A DNA stretch of 64,000 bases from Dryocosmus kuriphilus. Taxonomy: Eukaryota > Arthropoda > Insecta > Hymenoptera > Cynipidae. A program made the translations under genes and the position numbers. This document shows positions 21,847 to 32,801 of this stretch, one piece after another. How positions within the stretch are numbered: position 1 is the stretch's first letter; each line of letters opens with the position of its first letter. The stretch is from the NCBI GenBank assembly GCA_038277395.1, contig CM076192.1, forward strand, positions 11,538,339 to 11,602,338, written 5' to 3'. The notes under the pieces were generated by a model. That model was not told where the DNA came from and did not search any database. It saw nothing but the letters and a program-made list of their open reading frames with translations.

Positions 21847-24351
21847 TTGTCCGATGGGACCTGTTAGTGTAATGGATGATGCTGTTCGAATCTGGGTGAA
21901 CATGAATGGTGTATCGAAATCTATTTGACAAGGGGATACGGTGGAAGCTAAGTATCAAAAATTCAATTGTGGTATCTTTGGTCTTAAGAAAGTCAGATAA
22001 TGTTTGTGAGCGTGAGCTTGTTTGTATGTATAAATCAATTTGGGGAACAACTGCGGTATCTTAAAATGTTAGAATTATCCGTGTTGATTTGCAACAGATG
22101 TAAGGGAAATCTGTTATCAAAAACGTGATGGCATTTGCGAAGCATATTTGTATGTACTAAATTAGGAAGGAAATAAAAGTTCCCTGTAATGTGGCGGGTA
22201 TCAAGAGATGAATATTTGTTTCCGATATCAGTTAATACGACCGTGGTAAAGGAAATAAGAAAACGGGTTTGAAGTTATTCTTCTGCAATAAAATTTTGAA
22301 AACGAGATTTACTTTGCTTGAAGCATTCTAATATAAAACATTTCAGTTTGAGTCTTTTATTTTCATCTAATTAGAGTAAATTATCTATCGAGCTTATTAT
22401 GTTCTAAGTACAGTAATTACTTCATGATAGAAATGAATAGCTGGTAAACATATTCATGATTAAATTAACCATATTTTATTGCTGGTATATATATAACGCC
22501 ATACAGGATGTATGTTTTGGCAATCCGATTTTCTTTTATGCTCATGTAGATCAATACGGACCGATTTTATTTCTGCGTGCATTTTGAAGTTATAAAAGTA
22601 GGCGCGTCAACGCGAGCGAGATGCACTTCTCAAAAAAAAAAAAATATTTTTCGAAACGAAGCAAAGCGAGTCAGGTGAATCAGCCATCCACGGATATTGA
22701 TAAAGGACAAATTTTAGAGAGCTCTCTCACTCAAATATTAATAGAATTACACATTCCGTATAGCAGTAATACCTATAATTCTGGAGCTTTGTAACATAAA
22801 TATAAATCAGCTGCATTTAACATATTTCATTTAGTGTATTTCGAGTTCTTTATGTTTAAAGGACACATATTGTGTTTGTAATAATTTATATTTTTATAAA
22901 GCGGTGAAAGGAGCTAATTATAAGTTGAAACAGGCTAAAGTCTTAGGGATATTTGCCTGTAAGTTCAGGTTAGATGACTGTTAGTGGGTAAGGGAACCCT
23001 ATGGATGACACGCAGAAGGGAAGGTTATACAAATTTTGTTCTTTGTGCATTGTTTTCTTTTTCTACGTACCGACTTTCAATTGAGAGGGGGTTTGATTCT
23101 CACGGAGACGTCGTGATCTTAAGATCCGGGGCATACAGTTGTGCTAGTTCTCCAAAGGAAAGCACATTAAAAATATGGCGAATCACAAGCATATTTATTT
23201 TGTTTACCTAAACCAACTCCTTGTCGATTCCATTGTTTTGGGCGGGCACAATGGAATTTAAGTAATGAATTGGATACTGGATAAATCAAGATTGTTGTGA
23301 CAGGGTCTGGGATTTCAGAGTTTTTTTTCAATTCATACAGAAAAAAGTACATGTAATTTCTTTTTGGGTAATATTAAGCGGACCAAGTTGGATAAAAACA
23401 AAAGAAGATGCAATATTGTTGAAATGGAAAACATACCTAATGTTCTAGATGAATTTTACTAACGTAAGGGTGACTGTTGAAGGTATACCTTACCCTGAAA
23501 TCGAAGTAAAGATTGCACTTGGGATTTCTATGGAGTTAAGTACATCCTAAACGCTGCTGCAACACCAAAGGCCAAGGGACCGTTCAAAGTAACTCCAATA
23601 CTACCCAATGACCAGTACGAGATTCAAGATCTTCGAGATTTGGAAAAATTGTCGGACTAGCACAGTACTGTTGCGGTAGATAGCGTGAAGAGATGGGTCA
23701 CGTTCAATGCTACTCAGTGAGCTGGTGAGTGAATGCAGAGTCAAACCAGATGACACGAGTGCAGAGTCCCACATGATGGAAATTTAGTCGGAGTCAACGA
23801 TCCTGAGGTACAATTCGTGGTCAGGATTTTGACCGAACGGACGTTGGCAAGGCTAAGTATAGGCCAAGTCTAGTATTCCTAGATTAGGGAGTTGTCAACC
23901 TTATACTGGGTGGAGTACTAGGCGGAGGTCAGGACAAGACCAGGCCGAGTTTGGATTGCTCAGGTATGATTTCTGGTCAGAATCATACGGATACTGAGAA
24001 TCCAGGAGGAGGCTGGGACCAGAGCAGTCGGAGTCAGGGTAGTCTTGGACTGAGTTGTCACTGGCTATGCATCTCAGTTGGTTAGGGCCCCTGGCGAGGC
24101 TGATGACAGGTTGATTTAATTTTCCTATTACCCTATCCTGTTATTAACATCTCAAAGATAGTTTCTGAAATCCGATTGGTACTCTATTGGAACTGATCCC
24201 TCCAATTGCAGGTATCCGTTGGGTTACAGACACGATCCACCTCATGTATCTTAATTGTAAGTAACAAGAATTTATCTTCGTTGTTATTAGGTAAGGAACC
24301 ATTCATAAATATTTCGAAGTCGAGGGCGACCGGGTTGTCAGGGAGGCCGAC

Positions 24352-24647
24352 TGAAGTAAACTTCTAGGAAGAGGAATCAGTCCCCGCATACAAAGGCAGG
24401 GTTGTGCTAGGGGGGCTACCTGGCAGCCTTTTCTATGGGATTACCTGGAAGAGAGGGTTGAGAGGTTGCTATCACATAGGCTCCAAATAGAGCTAACGAA
24501 TAACAATCAAGGACAGGCTTTTGTTGTCTTCCGATCGGGTGGGAAAAGGCAGTTCACTCCGAACCACTGACCCTACAAGTTGATCCGCAGATCATCGATA
24601 CTAGACGTGCATTTTCATACTGCAAATAATCTCGTGTACAACGACGG

Positions 24648-24707
<60 letters not shown>

Positions 24708-24745
24708 GTTTTAAAAACACACGGACTTTGATTTATACTCCTACA
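24352..24745. repeat. Right LTR (394 bp)
   Basis: It has the same length as the left LTR, with about ten scattered substitutions or small indels. The (TA)n tract lies near 24652-24702. Confidence 0.8.
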
Positions 24746-25225
24746 ACTTCCAGTACCTCCGATATACCTGATGAAATTTTGGAAAAGAAACTGAAGGAAA
24801 GATAGTAAAATTTATTAGAAACAGATGTGCTAAATGTGGACAAATTTTACAACGGTACAATTTGAACTCTGTCAGTGTTCCTCTTTTTGGAACTGCAGCT
24901 CCACCAAGTACACAGGGAGAAAAACGGACAATCATGAAAACGAATTTAGGCGTATGCTTGGACTCTTTTCTCTACATTATGAGAAAGAGAAGACTTTCTG
25001 TACGGTTGGGTTGGGGAATTTTTCGCTTGACGCTTCTGAAAGTATGGATAAAAAGCTCAGGAAATTTATACGAAACAGATGTGACAAAGTTCCGCCATAT
25101 TTGAAAACGGTGCAATTTAAGCATTACGGTTTAAGCCGTTCAAGGGCCTCCATTGTTTCTCTTGTCGGACTTTCAGCTGTACCAGGTAACACGGACACCC
25201 GAATTGACGGCTGTGTTTGACCTGA
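24746..25225 (+). pseudogene. Coding-like fragment with an internal duplication, family unknown
   Basis: Two stretches read alike: KKLKER..KFIRNRCAKCGQ (about 24780-24845) and KKLRKFIRNRCDKVPPYL (about 25045-25105), each followed by a QRYNL or VQFKHY-like segment. The first copy is broken by a stop in one frame. The longest open frame (24834-25220) joins both regions. Such a repeated Lys/Arg/Cys pattern is more gene-like than the AT-rich surroundings. I do not recognise the family. The LTR element's insertion lies directly at its left edge. Confidence 0.3.
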
Positions 25226-25529
25226 GAATTAGCCGGCCTGTTTTTCTACGCACTGTTAGAAAAGTCGCGAAAACTCAAGCACTTTAAATTTATAAATGTA
25301 ACTAAAATATTAGTCATTGTTAATTGAAAATGATTCTGAAGCTCTTCTAACTGGAACTTTATTTATGAAAATCAAAATCTCGACCGAAACCTATAAATCA
25401 CTTTTCATGTATTTAATTTCAGGATTCCAACATGATTTTTGAATAAATAATTGACCTTAAAGGTAAAAAAAACTTAATCAGGGATGAGCAAACACTTGCC
25501 CTGTATTTCTATTTCTATGTTTTTTGCAG
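25226..25529. other. Short AT-rich stretch, nothing recognised
   Basis: This lies between the coding-like fragment and the next degenerate repeat block. No feature is supported. Confidence 0.4.
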
Positions 25530-26603
25530 TTTCTTCCATCTGACGATAATATTTTTAGTTAAAAATGTCATTATTTTGGATTGAAGATTTCACAATTTGG
25601 TTTTAAAAAATGTAAATATAAAATTTCAAAATTCAAAATGAAAAATTGAACCTTTTTGTGAAAAATGACACTTTCTTTGTAGAAAATTAAATTTTCGTTA
25701 AAAATTCATATTTCGTTCGTTGTTGATAATTGAACTGGATTTTTTTTTGGTTGAAAATTCAACTACTTTTGAGAAAAATTGTCTTTCTTGGCTGAGTTCA
25801 GCGGTGCTTGATGCAAAATAAAATGTTGTTGTTGTTGAAGTCTCTACTATTACATTATTCATTGAAAATTCATCGATTTTATTTCAAAATTTAACTTCTC
25901 AGGTGAAAGTTGCAATTTTGTTAAAAATTAATTTTTTTGTTGAAGCTTCATCTCATTGATACAAAAGTAGTCTCTGAATTTGAATCAGTGAGAAATGGGT
26001 CACTGAATCCAAGCAGTCACAATTTTCACTGATTCACAATGCGATCTCACTTATTCATTTAGCTACAAATGGGTCACTGAGTGCAATTAATAAGGATATT
26101 CACGGACAATCAGTGAAATCTCGGTGATTTACATGTAGAGAGTAATCTTCTTATACAGTTTGAAATTTCATATTTTTTGGTTAAAGAGACAACATTTTCT
26201 TTGAAAATTTACTCTTCTTTTTTAATCCAACTGTTTCGTTAAAAATTCGTCTTTTGGTTTGAAAGTCTAACAATTTCAATGAACTTGTTTTTCTTTCGTG
26301 ACTGAAAAATGTTTATTTGTTAAAAATTTGTTTTTTTCTTGAAAAATTATTTTTTTTACTGAAACTTTAACTTTTCCATTTCTGGTTCAATATTGATCTA
26401 ATTTAGTTAAAAACTCAGTTGTTTGTGTCAAAGTTCCAATGTCTTACAGAAAATTCGTCTTTTGGCTGGAAAGTTTAATAATTTGGCCGATTTTTTTTTT
26501 CTTTCTTGACTGAAAATTTTCAATTTCTTAAAAATTTGTCTTTTTTGTTGAAAATGAATTTTTTTTTACTCATAATTTAACTGTTCCATTTTAGGTTAAA
26601 TAT
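25530..26603. repeat. TTGAAAATTC degenerate repeat field
   Basis: Dozens of diverged 25-35-bp units of the type 'TTTTTGGTTGAAAATTCAAC' fill this region. A larger repeat of about 240 bp is also visible. The order 'CAATGTCTTACAGAAAATTC .. TTTTGGCTGGAAAG .. AATTTGGCCGA' near 26430-26490 returns at 27760-27815 and again near 38865-38920. Confidence 0.6.
25965..26148. mobile_element. Small MITE inside the repeat field
   Basis: The left end AGTAGTCTCTGAATTTGAAT and the reverse complement of the right end (ATTACTCTCTACATGTAAAT) align over about 35 bp. The interior repeats GGGTCACTGA and CACTGATT strings. It stands out from the surrounding repeats by its composition. There is no coding frame. Confidence 0.45.
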
Positions 26604-26666
26604 TTATATTTTCTAGGAAATTGAAAAATTCAACGCATCCAGACTAATTATAATGTATTTAATGTT

Positions 26667-26701
26667 GACGTTTCGTCACTCGGCCGAGCGACCTCATCAG
26701 A
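26667..26701 (-). ncRNA. Hammerhead-like ribozyme motif, left arm
   Basis: On the minus strand the order is CTGATGAG, a 7-bp stem with a GGCC loop, then GAAAC and GTC. It is the mirror copy of the motif at 27567-27600. See that entry for base pairs and caveats. Confidence 0.45.
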
Positions 26702-27566
26702 AGTAAGAAGCTAAGAAAAATATACACGCATAATTAATACGAATACTATGTTAAGCGGAGAAATAAGCATAACAGAATTGAAACTCACCAAATTATTATT
26801 GTAATTGAAATTGGAGATAAAATATAAAGGACTTTAATTGAATGGAAACCATAAAGAATGGAAATTATTTTGTACTCAGCATCCTCACTGAAAAAATATT
26901 GAAAAATCAGGAATAGGAATTTGATACAGATAGAAGGAATTATTGAAATAAAAGAAATTTTTTATAAAAGGGTATTGCATATAATAGGACAATTATTTTT
27001 TATGATATTCGAAATAGATAATAATATTTTTTGAAGTTAGAAATTAGAAATTATGAAACGTGAAGACAACGTATTGTAAAATATAAACATGATGAAATAC
27101 GTATAAGAGATTTATATATATTATATTATATATATATTTATATATATTTATATATATCTCTTATACGTATTTCATCATGTTTATATTTTACAATACGTTG
27201 TCTTCACGTTTCATAATTTCTAATTTCTAACTTCAAAAAATATTATTATCTATTTCGAATATCATAAAAAATAATTGTCCTATTATATGCAATACCCTTT
27301 TATAAAAAATTTCTTTTATTTCAATAATTCCTTCTATCTGTATCAAATTCCTATTCCTGATTTTTCAATATTTTTTCAGTGAGGATGCTGAGTACAAAAT
27401 AATTTCCATTCTTTATGGTTTCCATTCAATTAAAGTCTTTTATATTTTATCTCCAATTTCAATTACAATAATAATTTGGTGAGTTTCAATTCTGTTATGC
27501 TTATTTCTCCGCTTAACATAGTATTCGTATTAATTATGCGTGTATATTTTTCTTAGCTTCTTACTT

Positions 27567-27600
27567 CTGATGAGGTCGCTCGGCCGAGTGACGAAACGTC
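27567..27600 (+). ncRNA. Hammerhead-like ribozyme motif, right arm
   Basis: CTGATGA (27567-27573) is the invariant first core strand. GTCGCTC (27575-27581) pairs with GAGTGAC (27586-27592) through one G-T pair, closed by GGCC. GAAA (27593-27596) is the second core strand, followed by C-GTC, the usual cleavage triplet, with an extremely short stem III as in Penelope-type hammerheads. One extra G (27574) sits at the base of stem II, and stem I pairs for only two bases before mismatches. Self-cleavage is therefore uncertain, and this may be a decayed copy. Confidence 0.45.
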
Positions 27601-27726
27601 AACATTAAATACATTATAATTAGTCTGGATGCGTTGAATTTTTCAATTTCCTAATTATCCTTCCCGGACGTTAAACAATTTTTGAGGATCTACATCTTAC
27701 CTCTTCTACTCTATTATATTTTCTAG

Positions 27727-27829
27727 TTGAAAATTCAATTATTTATTTTAAAATTACAATGTTTTGCATAAAAATGGTCTTTTGGCTGGAAAGTTCAACA
27801 ATTTGGCCGAATGTTTTTGTTCTCGACTG
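27727..27829. repeat. Continuation of the interrupted TTGAAAATTC unit
   Basis: It starts TTGAAAATTCAATTATTT and aligns to the copy near 38822, including TTTTGGCTGGAAAG-like and AATTTGGCCGA strings. It supports the palindrome being an insertion. Confidence 0.55.
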
Positions 27830-27909
27830 CCTAAAGTAAAAGGGGAGAATTTCATTCTCATTGTTGGGATAAACTAATATTTTCCACATTAAAAAGAATC
27901 TACTTTAGG
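27830..27909. mobile_element. Tiny 80-bp inverted-repeat insertion
   Basis: The ends are CCTAAAGTA and TACTTTAGG around an AT-rich loop. It abuts the end of the repeat unit. It may be the remnant of a short MITE. Confidence 0.35.
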
Positions 27910-28357
27910 AAGTTCCTCAACCATGCTCGTCACCCGAGCGTGCACGGAAGGAATGCCAGCTCAGCACCCCCGCGCGCGAAGGTCACATGTAGCGAGCTGG
28001 TAACAAAAGCAGAAAAGATTTTCATAGTACAATAATTAAATATATGAATGTCATATATTACTATGAATAAAATATTAAGGTACGTACGAAAGTAAATATA
28101 ATATTAGGGGAATGCATCTGTAGACATGTATATATAGAGAATCGTAAATATAGATACATACGCGACAAGTAGTACGATTCGAACACGTGAGTAATTAATA
28201 ATGTTCAACGTATCATCAATATATCTATCTATCTTAAATCCACAAGACACACGTATGTATCTATACATACATACATACATGCATATATACTAAATATATG
28301 AATATCATATAAAATTGTGAATCAAATATTAATGTACGAGAATAATTGTAATTGTAG

Positions 28358-28427
<70 letters not shown>

Positions 28428-29185
28428 GCATGTGTACATATATTGTATAAGAAAATTATAAACTTAATACTGACGTACTGGGATGAAAATGAATGTAAGG
28501 GTATGCATCTATATTGAACATTCAGGAAACCAAAAAGGAAGAAAGGAGGATATATGTGATAATTTATAAGTAAACAGCCTCTATGCCGCATATTCGTGGG
28601 TGCGCGCTCCCTTTCCTCCCCTCATCCGAGACCGACAACACTTGTCTTATCGACACTCGGGGCTGCGTGAATGACCGCTGCCTACCTTGTGGCGGCCATC
28701 GCTGTCCAGTTCCTTTCTCCTTTCATCTCATTCTCCTCCCATGCACCTGATCTCCCTCTAGCTAGCAGAAAAGCACGTGGCGAGAGACTAATAATTATCA
28801 TTATGAATATTTTATAAAATGATGACTAGGCTCCTATCTGTCTAGAATAAAAGTGCACACTGAGAAGCACGTGTTGCATATGTTTGCAATGAAATAGAGT
28901 TCTAGAACGAAATAAATTATTACCTTCGATATGTCTATAAAATTGATGACGAGGTCTCCGCCTTCTTCAATGTGAAGGTGCACAAAAAATCACATATCGC
29001 ATATTTTTGCAATTAAGCAGAGTTCAAAGTCTAAATTCCACCATATCACCACCAATTCCCACCAGTTACCACCCCCGGCGATGCTTCTTTAGGGTACGAT
29101 AAACACAAAATTAACGCATTGACTTGAGTTCACCAGTGCCGACTAGATCAAATCTCTTTCGGGTTTCGGCGAAAAGTTTAACTTA
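27910..29185. other. Intergenic stretch with TA microsatellite
   Basis: A pure (TA)n tract lies at about 28360-28423, with ATACATAC runs near 28262-28282. A more GC-rich portion (28590-28790) has no supported gene. Frames through the TA tract encode only Ile-Tyr repeats. Confidence 0.5.
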
Positions 29186-29306
29186 GTGCTACGCGGAATT
29201 ATAAAGTTTAAAGAAAATTTAGCTACCGACCAGACTGACCTTTTTAATGAACTATCAGTACAAAAAAGAGTAACTAGGTACTACCCGGGAACGTCAGAAT
29301 TATTGC

Positions 29307-29392
29307 CCATCCGAGCCGGGACGAAAAAAAAAATCAAGCCGTCCGAGCCGGGACGAAAAAGATCAAGCCGTCCGAGCCGGGACGAAAAATAA
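29307..29392. repeat. CCGAGCCGGGACGAAAAA minisatellite, three copies
   Basis: CCGAGCCGGGACGAAAAA is repeated three times, spaced by ATCAAGCCGT linkers of slightly different length. It lies about 310 bp before the predicted polymerase start at 29706. In one frame it would encode a Lys/Arg/Pro-rich tail, which I do not treat as a gene. Confidence 0.65.
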
Positions 29393-29705
29393 AAGGGCGT
29401 AAGACAAGTGAGTAGAAGTCGAGAGAAATACCGTATCCTTCCAAAGCTCAAAACGGAAGGGAACGGGTTTTCTAAAAGAGTTCAATTCAACTCCGTGAAA
29501 GATAGATTGAAAATATACCCTCTGCTGAAGTGAATTCAAGGAGGAACGTTTCACTCCGCGAGTGCGTGAGCATAGTGGAACATTAAGAACTAGAGTGGTC
29601 CATCGACCATGACAATTATTCAGTACCGCCCAATCATTCTAAATATACAGTGTCCGTGAAAGACTTTGTTAGTGTTTTTTTTATTCCATATTCATATTAA
29701 AAATG

Positions 29706-29742
29706 ATACTCGACGAGTGCGTGAAGCTCATTACCGGTATAG
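29706..29742 (+). pseudogene. 5' end of Maverick/Polinton-type polymerase gene, cut by transposon
   Basis: A short frame starting MILDECVKLITG runs directly into the left end of the CACTA-like element at 29743. The frame resumes in the same phase at 36362 if the element and one copy of its 2-bp target duplication are left out of the count. This is the reason to assign it to the polymerase gene rather than to the transposon. The 500 bp upstream contain no other gene; promoter elements were not identified. Confidence 0.5.
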
Positions 29743-30161
29743 CCCGTGCAGAAATTACCCTAATTATCCCCATTTAAAAAAGGGCGCTAACAAGGCCCTG
29801 GCCAGTTTTTCTAGTCTGAATAAAATAAATTAAATTATAATGGAGCATTAATAGGGCATTACAGTAGAAGTATCTGTTACTATTTATAAATATTTTACTC
29901 GTTACTCCGACTAAAAATAGTTGGACGAGACACCTAGACACTAAAAATTATGTTTGCAGAGTTTTAAAGAGGCTTGCCCGATGTCCGGTGTTAACTAGGA
30001 ACGCCATACTTCTCTGACGTCACGCACGTGTTTTACGCTAACCTAACCTCTTTAGTGTAGGCGTCTTGTGTTTACATCGGTTTAAGTCCTTCAAGTATAT
30101 AGTGCTGTGTTTAACCTGTGTTAAATAATTTACTATAACTTTGTTTTATGGTGGATAAAAA

Positions 30162-32801
30162 TGGATAAAAGAAAACATGCTCAAGAACTTGCTCGAGTTC
30201 GGGTTAAAAAACATCGCGCAAGGCAAGAAATTTGTCAAATTAGTTCATCTAGTGATGATAATGATGTGAGAGGTGATCCAGATAATTCAGCAGGAGGTAA
30301 ATTAATTGCTTAACTTAGTATAGCAAATTTTATATTATTAACATGTATTAAGTTGTCCGAAAAAATTAGAGATTTGTATACGTGTGTGTTCAATTTCAGA
30401 ACCTTCGTTGGTTAATGAGCCAGAATTAAATTTGCTGAACAGAGATGTTGTTAATACAGCAATCAGCTCTACAGGTAGGAAATAATAATTATTAAAAAAT
30501 TTTTTTAATTATGATCACACTATGAATTATACCTGGACAGAATTAGTTCTCAGATATTGAAAAATTTAATATTTCTAGAAAAAGAATTTTTAGCATTCCT
30601 GACTTATAAAGTTGTTTTCCTTTTCTTCATCTTTTAAAATTATGCTGCAGGGAAAATATGAGTAAAATTAGAATATTTAAAATACTGAGTCAAAATTTTT
30701 TAAAAATTTGACTGTCAGCTGGTTATCACGTGGATTGCTATAATTAAAAACACTGTAAATTTAAAAATGAGTTACAAATTCATTTGTGTGAATTTTCCTT
30801 TTTCAAAATATAGAATTTATTTTTCAAAATTTGCGGAAGGCACCGAGGAGCAAGCTTCTGAACAAGAAGTAGTTGGAGGAAATAACGCCATAGATTTTTC
30901 GGAAGGTAAATTATTCATTTTCTCTTAGTCATTGTAAAATTTGCACATATTTTTTATTTTAAAACTCTTATTTGATAAAAATTAAACTTAAACAATTAAA
31001 AGACATATCAGCAGTGAATCTAAAACATCCAGCTTTGTTTCTAGATTATAATTTACATTACCTGAAATGAATCAATTATAGGAATGGGCAGTTGAAGTAC
31101 AAATTCCACAAGCCCATTTAGACAAGTTTTTAAAAATATTAAGAGCGTGAGTACTTCCAAATCTTCCAAAATCGTCCAAAACGTTTCTTGGCACATCAGG
31201 ATCAAAATATGATATTTCTCAGATGGAAGATGATAATGGATCAGTGGACGAATTCGCCTATTTGGGACTGGTACAGGGCCTTCAGGATTGCGTAAATGTA
31301 AATATTCATGAAAATAATTTACTGGAGTTGCAAATAGCCTGCGACGGAATACCATTGGTCGATTCTGGATATCAAGAACTTTGGCCCAGTGTCTGTAAAA
31401 TTCATTTCGACCATGAAGTATATCAGCCATTCGCAGTATCTGCTTATTTGGGCGAATCAAAGCCGAAACATGTGGAGCTGTACTTAAGGAAATTTATTGA
31501 TGAAGTCAACCTCTTACAACGAGATGGAATTACAATTTCCGGAAGACATTTTGAAGTTAAAATAAAATGCTTCATATGCGACACACCAGCTCGAGCATTT
31601 TTAAAACGCACTATTGGTCATACAGGTTTCAACGCTTGCGAAAGATGCACAGTACAGGGATTCAAAGAAGGTGGTACGGCTGTTTTTCCAAACGCCGATG
31701 CAACTGAAAGAACTGATGAATCATTCAGGACCAGAGAGCAAAACCACTCATCATCATGGTGACACACCATTCTTAAGAATATTTCCCCTGTTAAACATAG
31801 TCTCTTGCTTTGTATTAGATTTTATACATCTGTGCTGCTTAGGTGTCATGAAGAGATTGCTCGAAAATTGGCTTCAAAAAGGTCGCAATAAACTAAGTCG
31901 ACTGAACCGTTTGGAGCTTGGTAGGCGCATGAAATTAATAAAGTTACAAATACCTTGCGAATTTCAGCGGAAAACGGGATCTGTAAGTTCAGTGGGAAAA
32001 TGGAAGGCTACACAGTTTAGTTTTTTCCTATTATATTGTGGCCCTGTAGTCTTGATAGGAATTCTTAATAAAACTCTGTACGAGCATTTTCTTTTATTTC
32101 ATGCAGCTTGTCGAATATTATATTCTGAAAGACTGTGTAAAAGATATACAACTAAAGCGAAGCAATATTTAAGGTCTTTTTTATAGTTATGGGAGTTTAC
32201 TATGGATTAAAATCTCAAGTGATTAATTCGCATCACCTCATTTCATTTAGCTGATGATGTAAAAAATATTGGATGTAGTCTAATTAAATACACTGCCTTT
32301 CCATTTGAAAGTTTTTTAGGAAAACTAAAAAAATATGTTCGAACGGCTAACAGGCCATTAGCACAGCTATGTAGGCGACTCCATGAATTAAAGTTGTTAA
32401 GCCGAAGCAAAGAAGTAAAAATTCCACCCTTCATAGAAGTTTTAAAAGAAAAGCGAGGCCAAATTACAGAAATAAATTATAAGCAATGCATTATCACGAC
32501 CAAAGCGCCTAATAATGTCATTTTAACAAACGATGACATGATTCTAAAAATATAATCAATTATTAGGGAACTCGATGAAAACATCCTGGTTAAAGGAGAA
32601 GTTTTAAGAAAGAAGAGACCTATCTTTACCTACCCTTTTAATTCAAAACACTTGAGAATGTGGCAACTGAGAATTGAACCAACGGGTAACGAGGAGACTT
32701 GCGATATACAAAACGTTGATTGTAAATTAGTTAAGTTATCGATTAATTTGCAAGAAGATGCTGAAAAACGAGAATATGTTATACCACTCTTACACCAATA
32801 A
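30162..32801 (+). pseudogene. CACTA/EnSpm-like (Tnp2-related) transposase, degraded
   Basis: This is the transposase gene of the 29743-36361 element. Small 5' exons are plausible at 30162-30296 (starting MDKRKHAQELARVRVKKH), about 30401-30474 and 30841-30905, each ending at a GT donor. The main exon starts near 31081 (WAVEVQIPQAHLDKF). A TGA then replaces a codon near 31148. The core continues with LELQIACDGIPLVDSG, VKIKCFICDTPARAFLK and GHTGFNACERCTVQG. A frameshift near 31740-31760 is followed by the conserved DFIHLCCLGVMKRLLENWL. Further shifts lie near 32170 and 32240, then KYTAFPFESFLGKLKKYVR, another in-frame TAA near 32553, and the C-terminal YVIPLLHQ. With at least five lesions it cannot make an active enzyme. 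The DFIHL..LGV..R motif is typical of this insect transposase family. Confidence 0.8.

Larger units (their letters stand above)
21133..24745. mobile_element. Non-autonomous LTR retrotransposon with ACTT target duplication
   Basis: Two 394-bp direct repeats (21133-21526 and 24352-24745) both start TG and end CA, and differ at roughly 2-3% of positions. The 4-bp flank ACTT is present on both sides (21129-21132 and 24746-24749), which fits LTR integration. Between the LTRs lie 2.8 kb with no gag-pol domains that I can recognise and only short frames. A TGG-starting string (TGGGATTGCAATCGCG) follows the 5' LTR by 10 bases and could be a primer-binding site. The polypurine tract before the 3' LTR is poor. 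It is probably a LARD-like element mobilised by an autonomous relative. Confidence 0.8.
26617..27713. mobile_element. 1.1-kb palindrome, probable Penelope-like retroelement ends
   Basis: Bases 26617-27653 form an almost perfect palindrome centred near 27133, with arms of about 500 bp and a TA-rich centre. A 60-bp tail (27654-27713) is unpaired. The 13-bp string TTATATTTTCTAG occurs at both flanks (26604-26616 and 27714-27726). The interrupted repeat unit continues on the right as in its copy near 38815, so this is an insertion with a long target duplication. Each arm carries a hammerhead-like motif. Long variable target duplications, inverted end copies and hammerhead motifs are together characteristic of Penelope-like elements. 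No reverse transcriptase or GIY-YIG endonuclease is present, so only terminal parts remain. Confidence 0.6.

Noticed and set aside
21870..21900. GTTCGAATC-like string considered as a tRNA B box
   Set aside because: No A box, acceptor stem or cloverleaf can be built around it.
28317..28591. Open frames on both strands through the TA tract
   Set aside because: They encode only Ile-Tyr repeats from (TA)n.
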